In this document: positions 1 to 7,961 of the stretch, one piece after another
How positions within the stretch are numbered: the stretch's first letter is position 1
How the letters are laid out: each line of letters opens with the position of its first letter
From: Streptomyces sp. GS7
GTDB taxonomy: Bacteria > Actinomycetota > Actinomycetes > Streptomycetales > Streptomycetaceae
DNA: 64,000 nt
Direction of reading: 5' to 3'
Assembly (NCBI RefSeq): GCF_009834125.1
Contig: NZ_CP047146.1
Coordinates: 2,721,501 to 2,785,500 of the forward strand
Made by a program: the position numbers and the translations under genes
Notes under the pieces: model-generated
Seen by the model: only the letters and a program-made list of their open reading frames with translations
Told to the model about the DNA's origin: nothing
Database searches by the model: none

Positions 1-315
1 CTGAGGCCCGCCGGGTCCGCCGGCCACATCACCATCATCTCCAACGACGGCATCCCGGACGAGCTGGCCGCCATCCGGGCCGGCACGATCGACGCCACCC
101 TCTCCCAGCCCGCCGACCTCTACGCCAAGTACGCGCTGTACTACGCCAGGGCGGCGCTGGCCGGGAAGACCTTCGCCCCCGGGCCGACCGACCACCACTC
201 GACGATCGTGAAGATCGGCAACGGCCTGGAGGACCAACTGCCCGCGCCGCTGGTCACCAAGGCCACCGTCGGCGACCCGGGTCTGTGGGCCAACCAGCTC
301 GGCACGGCGAAGTAG
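1..315 (+). CDS. Sugar ABC transporter substrate-binding protein (C-terminal part)
   Basis: Only the last 104 codons are present; the gene enters from the left edge in frame 1 and stops with TAG. The residues resemble the C-terminal lobe of type-1 periplasmic binding proteins (RbsB-like): a strand reading ITIISNDGIPDELAAIR followed by a segment on recycling of the bound ligand (TIDATLSQPADLYAKYALYYA). The family binds a monosaccharide outside the membrane and delivers it to an ABC permease. The double-NBD ATPase and the RbsC-like permease follow directly, so it is the receptor of that importer. The ligand cannot be read here; the downstream enzymes suggest a deoxy-sugar such as L-fucose (inference). 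Confidence 0.8.
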   Translation: MRPAGSAGHITIISNDGIPDELAAIRAGTIDATLSQPADLYAKYALYYARAALAGKTFAPGPTDHHSTIVKIGNGLEDQLPAPLVTKATVGDPGLWANQLGTAK

Positions 316-329
316 GGGGCGGGACGACA

Positions 330-1919
330 GTGGAGCAGCCCGTTGTCCACGCGGAGGGCATCGTCAAGCGCTACGGCCCGACCGTCGCCCTCGACGGCGC
401 CCGGCTGACCGTACGGCCCGGCGAGGCGCACGCCCTCGTGGGCCGCAACGGCGCCGGCAAGTCGACACTGGTGTCCGTGCTGACCGGCATGGAGCGGCCG
501 GACGCCGGGCGGGTCGCCTTCGGCGGGGAGCCCGCGCCAGGCTGGGGCGACACCGCGGCCTGGCGGCGCCGGGTCGCCTGCGTCTACCAGAAGTCGATGA
601 CCGTGCCGGAGCTGACGGTCGCGGAGAACCTCTACCTCAACCGCTTCCAGGAGGCCGGCGGGCGGGCCATCCGCTGGCGGGCGCTGCGGGAGCGGGCCCG
701 CGCACTGCTCGCCGAGTACGGGGTGGACGTCGACCCCGGCGCCCGGATCAGGGAACTGGGCGTCGAGCAGCGGCAGTTCGTGGAGATCGCGCGGGCGCTC
801 TCGTGCGGCGCCCGGCTGATCGTCCTGGACGAGCCCACCGCGCGGCTGGACGCGGCCGGGATCGCCCGGCTCTTCGGCAAGTTGCGGGAACTGCGCGCCC
901 AGGGGGCGGCGTTCCTCTTCATCTCGCACCACCTCCAGGAGGTCTACGAACTCTGTGACACCGTTACGGTCCTCCGGGACGCCCGCCGTGTGCTGACCGC
1001 CCCCGTCGCCGGGCTGCCCGAGGACGCGCTGGTGGCGGCGATGACGGGGGAGGAGGCGGGGGCGCCGCGGACGGTGCGGACCGCCGCGGGCCCGGCCGGC
1101 GAGCCGGTGCTGCGGGCCGAAGGGCTGGCGCTCGCCGGGCGGTTCGGGCCGCTCGATCTGACCGTACGGGCCGGGGAGGTGGTGGGCCTGGCCGGTGCCG
1201 CGGCCAGCGGGAGCACCGCGATCGGCGAGGCGCTGGCCGGGCTGCGGGCCCCGGACGCCGGCCGGATCGCGGTCCGCGGGCGGCCGGTCCGCAACGGCAG
1301 CGTGCCGCACGCCCTCGACGCCGGCATCGGCTACGTCCCCGAGGACCGGCACCGCGAAGGGCTCGTCCCCGGCCGCAGCGTCGCCGAGAACGCCACCCTG
1401 ACCGTCACCGGCCGGCTGGGCCCGCTGGGGACCGTACTGCCGTCCCGGACCCGGGAGTTCGCCCGGCGGATGATCGCGTCGCTGGACATCAAGACCACCG
1501 GGCCCGGCCAGCCGGTCTCCGGGCTCTCCGGCGGCAACCAGCAGAAGGTCGTCATCGCCCGCGCACTGGCCCGCGATCCCGCCGTACTGGTCGCCGTCCG
1601 GCCGACCAACGGCGTGGACGTCAGGTCCAGGGACGCGCTGCTGGGCGTCGTACGGCAGGTCGCGGACGCCGGCAGCGGGGCGCTGATCGTCTCCGACGAA
1701 CTGGACGACCTCCGGGTCTGCGACCGGGTGCTGGCGGTCTTCCACGGCCGGGTCACCGCCGCGTTCGGCCCCGGCTGGCGCGATCACGAACTGGTGGCGG
1801 CCATGGAGGGCATGGCGGCCGACGGCCCCCCGGCCGGGGAGGGCGGCGCGTCGGCGCGGGGACCGTCCGGCACTTCGGCGGACACCGACGGCACGGCAGA
1901 CAGCGCAGACAACGGATGA
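330..1919 (+). CDS. Sugar ABC transporter, double ATPase subunit (RbsA/MglA type)
   Basis: 529 aa, GTG start chosen 14 bp after the binding-protein stop; longer in-frame starts overlap that gene. Two NBDs in tandem. The first has Walker A GRNGAGKST (residues 38-46), a Q-loop and Walker B LIVLDEPT. The second keeps the signature LSGGNQQKV, but its Walker A is degenerate (GAAASGST) and its Walker B reads LVAVRPTNGVDV, so the usual Asp-Glu pair is Val-Arg. It powers carbohydrate uptake at the cytoplasmic face with the RbsC-like permease. Its stop lies 29 bp before the preferred permease start, so the two are cotranscribed. The inactive-looking second site fits the asymmetric ATPases of the CUT2/nucleoside class, where one site is often non-canonical. 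Confidence 0.92.
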   Translation: MEQPVVHAEGIVKRYGPTVALDGARLTVRPGEAHALVGRNGAGKSTLVSVLTGMERPDAGRVAFGGEPAPGWGDTAAWRRRVACVYQKSMTVPELTVAENLYLNRFQEAGGRAIRWRALRERARALLAEYGVDVDPGARIRELGVEQRQFVEIARALSCGARLIVLDEPTARLDAAGIARLFGKLRELRAQGAAFLFISHHLQEVYELCDTVTVLRDARRVLTAPVAGLPEDALVAAMTGEEAGAPRTVRTAAGPAGEPVLRAEGLALAGRFGPLDLTVRAGEVVGLAGAAASGSTAIGEALAGLRAPDAGRIAVRGRPVRNGSVPHALDAGIGYVPEDRHREGLVPGRSVAENATLTVTGRLGPLGTVLPSRTREFARRMIASLDIKTTGPGQPVSGLSGGNQQKVVIARALARDPAVLVAVRPTNGVDVRSRDALLGVVRQVADAGSGALIVSDELDDLRVCDRVLAVFHGRVTAAFGPGWRDHELVAAMEGMAADGPPAGEGGASARGPSGTSADTDGTADSADNG

Positions 1920-1948
1920 GGGACACAGGCCACGGAAGGGACAGCGCC

Positions 1949-2983
1949 ATGACCGGCACCGCATCGCCGCCCGCCACCGAGACGGCCCGGCCGGCCCCCG
2001 CCGGCCCGCGCCCCCGCCCCGGCCTCGCCCGCCGCCGGGACCTCTCCCTCGTACCGGTGATCTTCGTGCTGGGCGTCATCGGCTTCGTCGTCTCGCCCGC
2101 CTTCCTGACCCGGGACAACCTCGTCGGCGTCATCCAGCAGTCCACGGAACTGGGCCTGCTGGTCCTCGGCGAGGCGCTGATCCTGATCAGCGGGCGGATG
2201 GACCTGTCGCTGGAGTCGACCATCGGGCTGGCCCCCGTCCTCGCCCTGTGGCTCGTGATGCCCGCCCACGGCTCCCGGTTCGCCGGACTGGAGCTGCTGC
2301 CCACCTGGACGGCGATCCCGCTCTGCCTGGCCGCGGGCGCCGCGGTCGGCGCCACCAACGGCCTGCTCATCCTCAAACTGCGGGTCAACGGCTTCATCGC
2401 CACCCTCGGCATGCTCACCATGCTGCGCGGCCTCCAAGTGGGCATCTCCGGAGGCCAGTCGCTGGTCGACGTCCCGGACTCGTTCGCGTACCTGGGCCGG
2501 GCCGACTGGCTGGGCGTCCCGGCCGCGGTCTGGATCTGCCTCGCCCTCTTCGCGCTCGGCGGCGCGGCGCTGGGCTACTTCCGGCACGGCCGGGCGCTCT
2601 ACGCGATCGGCGGCAACCCGGAGGCGGCGCGGGCGGCCGGCATCCGCACCGACCGGATCACCTGGATCGTGCTGACCACCGGGAGCGTCCTCGCGGCGTT
2701 CGCGGGCATCCTCTACACCGGCCACTACGGCGCGGTCTCCGCCTCCCAGGGCAACGGCTGGATCTTCCAGGTCTTCGCCGCCGCGGTGATCGGCGGCATC
2801 GGCCTCAAGGGCGGCCGGGGCACCCTCTTCGGCGCGCTCACCGGCGTCCTCACCCTCCAACTGGTCATCAACGTCATGACGTTGGGCGGGGTGCCGCCCC
2901 TGTGGACGCAGTTCCTCAACGGCCTGATCATCATCGTCGCGCTGGTCGTCTCCCGCTTCACCGGCGGCGAGCAGCAGGACTGA
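1949..2983 (+). CDS. Sugar ABC transporter permease (RbsC type)
   Basis: 344 aa integral membrane protein of the BPD_transp_2 family. An ATG at 1916 overlaps the ATPase stop (ATGA), but the ATG at 1949 has a clear GGAAGGGA site 8 nt upstream and starts just before the first conserved region, so I prefer 1949. After a Pro/Ala/Arg-rich N-terminus come about nine or ten hydrophobic segments. The family-typical cytoplasmic stretch GRALYAIGGNPEAARAAGI lies near residue 220, followed by an RxxxIxW helix. It forms the channel for the sugar imported by the two genes before it. The aldo/keto reductase starts 14 bp after its stop, which puts transport and first catabolic step on one message. Confidence 0.92.
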   Translation: MTGTASPPATETARPAPAGPRPRPGLARRRDLSLVPVIFVLGVIGFVVSPAFLTRDNLVGVIQQSTELGLLVLGEALILISGRMDLSLESTIGLAPVLALWLVMPAHGSRFAGLELLPTWTAIPLCLAAGAAVGATNGLLILKLRVNGFIATLGMLTMLRGLQVGISGGQSLVDVPDSFAYLGRADWLGVPAAVWICLALFALGGAALGYFRHGRALYAIGGNPEAARAAGIRTDRITWIVLTTGSVLAAFAGILYTGHYGAVSASQGNGWIFQVFAAAVIGGIGLKGGRGTLFGALTGVLTLQLVINVMTLGGVPPLWTQFLNGLIIIVALVVSRFTGGEQQD

Positions 2984-2997
2984 GGAGCCCCGGCGCC

Positions 2998-3999
2998 ATG
3001 CCTCACCACCCGTACGGAACCGCCGAGTTGGGCCGGACCGGTGTCACCGTCCCGCGCCTCGGCCTGGGCTGCGCACCGCTCGGCAACCTCTACCGCGCCG
3101 TTCCCGAGGAGCGGTCCCGGGACGTCGTCCGCGCCGCCCTCGCCGCCGGCGCCCGCTTCTTCGACACCGCCCCGCACTACGGCCTCGGCCTGTCCGAGGA
3201 GCGCCTCGGCCGCGCGCTGCGCGGCCACGACCGCGGTTCCTACACCCTCGCCACCAAGGTCGGCCGCCGGCTGCGCCCGCTGGCGCCGGGGGAGGAGCCG
3301 GACGGCGAGGGCTTCGTGGACACCCCCGCCCGCGCCCGGGTACGCGACTGCTCCCGCGCCGGTATCCGGGCCACCCTGGAGGCGTCCCTGGAGCGGCTCG
3401 GCGTGGACGCGGTCGACATCGTCTATCTGCACGACGTCGAGCACCAGCTCCGCGAGGTGTACGAGACCGGCTTCCCGGCCCTCGCCGAGCTGCGCGCGCA
3501 GCGGGTGGTCCGCGCCATCGGCTTCGGCATGAACCACAGCGGCGTCCTGGCCCGCCTCGTGGCCGACCTGGACGTCGACGTGGTGCTCTGCGCCGGCCGC
3601 TGGACGCTGCTGGAGCGCACCGCGCTCGACGACCTGCTGCCGGTGTGCGCCCGGCGCGGCACCTCGGTGGTCGTCGGCGGCGTCTACAACTCCGGCCTGC
3701 TGGCCGACCCTTCGCCCGGCGCGCCCTACGACTACGCCCCGGCCCCCGCCCACCTCCTCGCCCGCGCCCGCCGACTGGCCGACGTCTGCGCCGAGTTCGG
3801 CGTCCCCCTCAAAGCCGCCGCGCTCCGCTTCCCGTTCGGCCACCCCGCGGTCGCGGCGGCCGTCGTCGGCGCCGCCACCCCCGGTGAGGTCGCCGAGAAC
3901 GCCGCCCTCTTCCGCCACCCCGTTCCGGACGAACTGTGGCATACGCTCGTCGCCCGCGGCCTGCTCGACCCGGACCTGCCGCTGCCGCCGGCCGGCTGA
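2998..3999 (+). CDS. Aldo/keto reductase, D-threo-aldose / L-fucose dehydrogenase-like
   Basis: 333 aa TIM-barrel oxidoreductase. The AKR tetrad is visible: Asp in FFDTAPHYG with Tyr four residues on, Lys in LATKVGRRL, and His in DIVYLHDVEHQ. The family member closest in layout oxidises L-fucose, L-galactose or related aldoses at C1 to the 1,5-lactone with NAD(P). The flanking importer and the lactonase-type amidohydrolase 41 bp downstream make this the likely first step of a non-phosphorylating sugar pathway (inference). ATG at 2998 is used; a much longer upstream open frame overlaps the permease in another frame and is a shadow. A pyridoxal 4-dehydrogenase role is the main alternative. Confidence 0.85.
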   Translation: MPHHPYGTAELGRTGVTVPRLGLGCAPLGNLYRAVPEERSRDVVRAALAAGARFFDTAPHYGLGLSEERLGRALRGHDRGSYTLATKVGRRLRPLAPGEEPDGEGFVDTPARARVRDCSRAGIRATLEASLERLGVDAVDIVYLHDVEHQLREVYETGFPALAELRAQRVVRAIGFGMNHSGVLARLVADLDVDVVLCAGRWTLLERTALDDLLPVCARRGTSVVVGGVYNSGLLADPSPGAPYDYAPAPAHLLARARRLADVCAEFGVPLKAAALRFPFGHPAVAAAVVGAATPGEVAENAALFRHPVPDELWHTLVARGLLDPDLPLPPAG

Positions 4000-4040
4000 G
4001 CCGCCCGCCGGACCACCCGCCGACCTGGGAGTACGCCCCG

Positions 4041-4871
4041 ATGCGTATCGACGCCCACCACCACCTCTGGGATCCGACCCGGCGCGAGCAGCCCTGGATG
4101 GACGGGCCGTGGGCCGACCCGATCCGCCGCCGCCACGCGCTGTCCGACCTCGCCCCGCACCTGACCGCGCACGGCGTCGACGGCACGGTCCTGGTCCAGT
4201 CCTCCTCCTCGTACGAGGAGACCGCCGAACTGCTGGCCGTCGCCGCCGGGGAGGGCCCGGTCCGCGGGGTGGTCGGCTGGGCGGACCTCACCGACGCCGG
4301 CCTCGCGGACGCGCTGGCGAAGCCGCCCGCCGGCCTCGTCGGCATCCGCCACCAGGTACAGGACGAACCGGACCCCGACTGGCTCGACCGCCCCGACGTC
4401 CGGCGCGGCCTGGGCACCCTGGCCGCCGCCGGACTGGTCTACGACCTGCTGGTCACCCCGCGCGAACTGCCCGCCGCGCACCGCGCCGTGGCGGACCTGC
4501 CGGAGCTGGCCTTCGTCCTGGACCACGCCGGGAAACCCGCCGTCGCGCGCGGCGACTGGCAGCCCTGGGCGGACGCGGCCGCCGCCCTCGGCCGGCTCCC
4601 GAACGTCAGCTGCAAGCTCTCCGGCCTGGTCACCGAGGCCGACTGGGCCGCCTGGCGGCCCCAGCAGATCCTGCCCTACGCCCGGCACGTCCTGGACGCC
4701 TTCGGGCCCGACCGCGTGATGTTCGGCTCCGACTGGCCGGTGTGCACCCTGGCCGCCGACTACGAGGACGTCGTCGCGCTCGCCGAGTCCGCCACCTGCC
4801 ACCTCACCGCGGGGGAGCGGGCCGCGGTGTTCGGGGGGACGGCGGGGCGGGTGTACGGGATCGGGACGTAA
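4041..4871 (+). CDS. Amidohydrolase family 2, sugar-lactone hydrolase-like
   Basis: 276 aa. Starts MRIDAHHHLWDP, the HxH metal-binding signature of the L-fucono-1,5-lactonase / L-rhamnono-lactonase branch of the amidohydrolase superfamily. Later landmarks fit the same branch: GIRHQVQDEPDPDW, FVLDHAGKP, NVSCKLSGL and the C-terminal MFGSDWPVC with the catalytic Asp. It would open the lactone made by the preceding dehydrogenase to the sugar acid. The chosen ATG follows a GGGAG site (ctgggagtacgcccc). The acid dehydratase expected next in such a pathway is not in this window and may lie to the left of its edge. Confidence 0.86.
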   Translation: MRIDAHHHLWDPTRREQPWMDGPWADPIRRRHALSDLAPHLTAHGVDGTVLVQSSSSYEETAELLAVAAGEGPVRGVVGWADLTDAGLADALAKPPAGLVGIRHQVQDEPDPDWLDRPDVRRGLGTLAAAGLVYDLLVTPRELPAAHRAVADLPELAFVLDHAGKPAVARGDWQPWADAAAALGRLPNVSCKLSGLVTEADWAAWRPQQILPYARHVLDAFGPDRVMFGSDWPVCTLAADYEDVVALAESATCHLTAGERAAVFGGTAGRVYGIGT

Positions 4872-4889
4872 CGGGACCCGCCGGGGCGC

Positions 4890-4915
4890 GGACGCGGCGT
4901 CCGGACGCCGCGTCC
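4890..4915. repeat. Perfect 26-bp palindrome after the lactonase gene
   Basis: Two directly abutting 13-bp arms (first arm GGACGCGGCGTCC) form a palindrome with no spacer, 18 bp after the lactonase stop. As RNA it could only fold with a few central pairs opened. There is no T-run, so a terminator role is uncertain; it could also be a protein-binding site. Confidence 0.55.
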
Positions 4916-5041
4916 GGATTCCGCCGGCCCGGGACGGCGCCGCGCCGGAGGATCGAGTCACGCCGCGGAGGCAGCGCACACCGGCGTCCTCCGGCGGCCG
5001 TCCTCGACGCACCCGACGAACTCGACGCAAAGGCAACGAAG

Positions 5042-5824
5042 ATGACCCACACGACTCCGACGACTCCGACTACGGCCCCCGGCGCCCGCCCCCTCGCCGG
5101 CAAGGTGGCCCTGGTGACCGGCGGCAGCCGCGGCATCGGCGCTGCGATCGCCGAACGGCTGGCGGCCGACGGTGCGGCGGTGGCGTTGACGTACCACAGC
5201 CGCGAGGACCGGGCCGGGCAGGTCGTCGGGCGGATCGAGCAGGCGGGCGGCACGGGCTGGGCGGTGCGGGCCGACGGCGCCGACCCGGAGGCGGTGTGGG
5301 CCTCGGTCGCGGGGACCGTGGCGCGGTTCGGGCGGCTGGACATCCTGGTCAACAACGCCGGGGTCGGCGTACTCGGGCCCTTCGAGGGGATCTGTCTCGC
5401 CGATGTCGACCGGGTGCTGCACACCAACGTCCGGGCGCCGTTCCTCGCCGCGCAGGCCGCGGCCGGACATCTGCCCGAGGGGGGCAGGATCATCTCCATC
5501 GGCAGCTGCATGGCCGAGCGGGCCGCCTTCCCCGGCGGCTCCCTCTACGCCACCAGCAAAACCGCGCTCATCGGCCTCACCAAGACGCTCGCCCGGGAGC
5601 TGGGCCCGCGCGGCATCACCGTCAACCTCGTCCACCCGGGCCCCGTCGACACCGACATGAACCCGGCCGACGGCGCCGGCGCGGAGCTGCAGGCCGGGCT
5701 GACCTCCCTGGGCTCCTACGGGCGGCCCGCGGACGTGGCGGCCACCGTGGCCCATCTGGCGGGCGACGGCGGCCGGTACATCACGGGGGCGGCGATCGCG
5801 GTCGACGGCGGCTTCGCGGTCTGA
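5042..5824 (+). CDS. SDR-family oxidoreductase
   Basis: 260 aa classical short-chain dehydrogenase. The cofactor motif TGGSRGIG sits near residues 22-29, NNAG near residue 100, and the active site shows Ser (ISIGSCMAE) with YATSK supplying Tyr and Lys. The C-terminus GAAIAVDGGFAV is typical. It lies 170 bp after the lactonase on the same strand, behind a palindrome, so it may have its own promoter. In deoxy-sugar pathways an SDR oxidises the 2-keto-3-deoxy acid; that assignment is inference from context, because SDR sequence alone does not fix the substrate. The Thr-rich N-terminus before the Rossmann fold is not part of the conserved domain. Confidence 0.85.
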   Translation: MTHTTPTTPTTAPGARPLAGKVALVTGGSRGIGAAIAERLAADGAAVALTYHSREDRAGQVVGRIEQAGGTGWAVRADGADPEAVWASVAGTVARFGRLDILVNNAGVGVLGPFEGICLADVDRVLHTNVRAPFLAAQAAAGHLPEGGRIISIGSCMAERAAFPGGSLYATSKTALIGLTKTLARELGPRGITVNLVHPGPVDTDMNPADGAGAELQAGLTSLGSYGRPADVAATVAHLAGDGGRYITGAAIAVDGGFAV

Positions 5825-5871
5825 GCGCCGGGCCCGCGGGCGGCGGCGCGGCCGTCAGCGCACCGTGGCGG

Positions 5872-6543
5872 TCACAGCGAGGCCCGCAACCACTGCTCCA
5901 CGCTCGCGATGTGCACCGTCGCCCAGGCCCGCGCCGCCTCCGCGTCCCCGTCGCGGAGCGCGCCGAGGATCGCCCGGTGCTCGGTGAGGGTGCGGGCCAC
6001 CGCGTCCTTCTGGGTCAGCCCGCGCCAGATCCTGGCGCGGGTGGTCGGCCCGGACAGGCCGTCCAGCAGCGAGCAGAGCACGGAGTTGCCGGACGCGGCC
6101 ACGATCGTCCGGTGGAACTCCAGGTCGCCGGCGACCAGGTCCTCCACCGCGGGCTGTGGCCCGAGCGCGTCCAACTTCGCCTCCAGCGCGTCCAGTTCGG
6201 CCGGCCGGATGCGGCCGGCGGCCATGCCGGTGGCGGCCGGCTCCAGGATCCGGCGGACGGCCAGGAACTCCAGGACTGTGTCGTCGCGGTGGAAGTCCAC
6301 CACGAAGCTCATGGCCTCCAGGAGGAGTTGCGGGTCCAGGCTGGTGACGTAGGTGCCGTCGCCCTGGCGGACATCCAGGATCCGGATGAGCGAGAGTGCC
6401 CGCACCGCCTCCCGGAGGGAGTTGCGGGACAGCCCGAGTTCGGCTGCCAGCTCGCTCTCCTTCGGCAGCCGGTCGCCCGGCCGCAGCGCCCCGGAGACGA
6501 TCATTCCCTTGATCTTCTCGATGGCCTCGTCGGTGACCGCCAT
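5872..6543 (-). CDS. GntR/FadR-family transcriptional regulator (FCD domain)
   Basis: 223 aa. The N-terminal winged helix reads GDRLPKESELAAELGLSRNSLREAVRAL, a standard GntR helix-turn-helix, followed by the wing IRILDVRQGDGTYV. The C-terminal all-helical FCD ligand domain carries the metal-site pattern DLEFHRTIV ... EHRAILGAL. ATG at 6543 is preceded by GGGAGGG. The gene is convergent with the SDR and runs in the same direction as the monooxygenase gene upstream of it. It is the obvious local regulator of the sugar genes; the inverted repeat at 6591-6607 is its likely operator. FCD regulators usually respond to small carboxylic acids, which fits a sugar-acid inducer (inference). Confidence 0.9.
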   Translation of the reverse strand: MAVTDEAIEKIKGMIVSGALRPGDRLPKESELAAELGLSRNSLREAVRALSLIRILDVRQGDGTYVTSLDPQLLLEAMSFVVDFHRDDTVLEFLAVRRILEPAATGMAAGRIRPAELDALEAKLDALGPQPAVEDLVAGDLEFHRTIVAASGNSVLCSLLDGLSGPTTRARIWRGLTQKDAVARTLTEHRAILGALRDGDAEAARAWATVHIASVEQWLRASL

Positions 6544-6590
6544 GGCCGCCCTCCCGCTCGGACCCGCCCGGACCTCCGCACCGGCCGGCA

Positions 6591-6607
6591 CAGACATCCG
6601 ATGTCTG
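6591..6607. promoter_or_regulatory. Inverted repeat, candidate GntR operator
   Basis: CAGACATCCGATGTCTG: perfect 7-bp arms with a 3-bp spacer, 47 bp upstream of the GntR start. Size and symmetry suit a dimeric GntR/FadR protein; autoregulation is inferred. Confidence 0.6.
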
Positions 6608-6653
6608 GGCCCATTATGACCCGCCGGCCCCCCTCCGGACAGGCTCCGAGTCG

Positions 6654-7730
6654 CTACGGCCCCGCCTCCTCCCCCTCCCACAGCGTGCTGGGCGCCTCCC
6701 TGCGCACCACGGGCGCGATCTCCTCGGCGAACCGCTGGAGGGTCTCCAGCTGTTCGGCGTGCTCCAGGCCGAAGCCGTCGACGGTGATCGACTGGAGATC
6801 GTGCCCGTACGCCTCGTGGTAGCCCAGGATCTTGTCGATGATCTGCTGCGGGGAGCCGATCAGCTGGGGGCCGTCGGCGATGGCGTCCTCGATGGTGCGG
6901 AAGGGGGTGTTGTAGCCGGCCCGGCCCGCCAGGTGCGGCTGGAAGGTCTGGGCGACCCTGGCCTCGTAGAGGTCCTTGTAGCGCGCCACGGCCTGCCGTT
7001 CGCTGTCCGCGATCAGCAGCCCGCCGGAGCCCGCGGCGACCCGCGCCCGCGCCGGGTCGTGGCCGTACGCGGCGAACCGCTCCCGGTAGTACGCGACGAG
7101 TTCGGCGTAGGCGGCGCGCGGCTGGATCGCGTTCGCGGTGAACAGCGGATCGCCGTGCTGGGCGGCCAGTTCGGGGGAGTTGCGGCTGGTGGCGGAGCCG
7201 TGCCAGACGCGCGGCGGCCCGCCGTAGGGGCGCGGCACCGTCGTCACGTTCTTCAGCGGCGGCCGGAACTCGCCCTCCCAGTCCACGCCTTCCTCGCTCC
7301 ACAGGCGGCGCAGCAGCGCGTACTTCTCGGCCTGGAGGTCCCACTGACGCGCCTCGTCGAGCCCGAAGAGGCCGAAGTGGCCGGCCTCCGCGCCCTTGCC
7401 GACGACCAGCTCGATCCGGCCGCGGGCGAGCTGGGTGAGCGTCGCGTAGTCCTCGGCGACGCGTACCGGATCGAGGATCGCCACCACCGTCACCCCGGTC
7501 AGCAGCCGGATCCGGGAGGTCCGGGCGGCCAGCGCCCCCAGCACCACCGACGGGCTCGACGACAGGAACGGACCGGCGTGCCGCTCGCCGACGGCGTAGG
7601 CGTCGAAGCCGAGCCGCTCGGCCTCCGCGCCGGTCGCGACGACCTCCGCGAACCGGTCCGCGGGGGAGGGGAGGCGGCCGGTCAGCGGGTGCGGTGCGTG
7701 GCCGATGAGGGAGAGCACGGAGAATTTCAT
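6654..7730 (-). CDS. LLM-class flavin-dependent oxidoreductase
   Basis: 358 aa bacterial-luciferase-like monooxygenase. It opens with MKFSVLSLIGHAPH and has the family landmarks FDAYAVGERHAGPF, RIRLLTGVTV, GRIELVVGKG and the C-terminal GSPQQIIDKILGY. Such enzymes use FMNH2 from a partner reductase to oxidise small organic substrates. ATG at 7730 is preceded by GGAAGGA, which rules out the 15-codon longer frame. It lies upstream of and parallel to the GntR gene. No reductase gene is adjacent. A link to the sugar module is possible but not shown by the sequence. Confidence 0.85.
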   Translation of the reverse strand: MKFSVLSLIGHAPHPLTGRLPSPADRFAEVVATGAEAERLGFDAYAVGERHAGPFLSSSPSVVLGALAARTSRIRLLTGVTVVAILDPVRVAEDYATLTQLARGRIELVVGKGAEAGHFGLFGLDEARQWDLQAEKYALLRRLWSEEGVDWEGEFRPPLKNVTTVPRPYGGPPRVWHGSATSRNSPELAAQHGDPLFTANAIQPRAAYAELVAYYRERFAAYGHDPARARVAAGSGGLLIADSERQAVARYKDLYEARVAQTFQPHLAGRAGYNTPFRTIEDAIADGPQLIGSPQQIIDKILGYHEAYGHDLQSITVDGFGLEHAEQLETLQRFAEEIAPVVRREAPSTLWEGEEAGP

Positions 7731-7890
7731 GGGGTCCTTCCGGCGTCGGGTGCCGCCCGTCGGGGTCCCTCTCACTGTGCGCGCCGGAGATTGCCGCGGC
7801 GTGTCAGCGGCGTGGCGTGGCTACGGGGATGACCGGGCGCCGCCGTACGCGGTGTCCGCCCGGTACGTACCCGGCGCACCCGGACACGGC

Positions 7891-7918
7891 GATGGGGCGG
7901 CCCCAGGACCGCCCCATC
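7891..7918 (-). terminator. Terminator after glpD
   Basis: A perfect 10-bp stem (GATGGGGCGG / CCGCCCCATC) with an 8-nt loop lies 44 bp past the glpD stop, at the end of the glycerol operon. There is no long U-run, as is common in this group. Confidence 0.7.
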
Positions 7919-7961
7919 GTCGTTCACCCGCGGCGCTCTGACGCGCCGTCAGCTATTGGCG

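Noticed and set aside
1916..1948. ATG at 1916 overlapping the ATPase stop as the permease start
   Set aside because: The ATG at 1949 has a much better ribosome site at proper spacing and gives a standard N-terminus.
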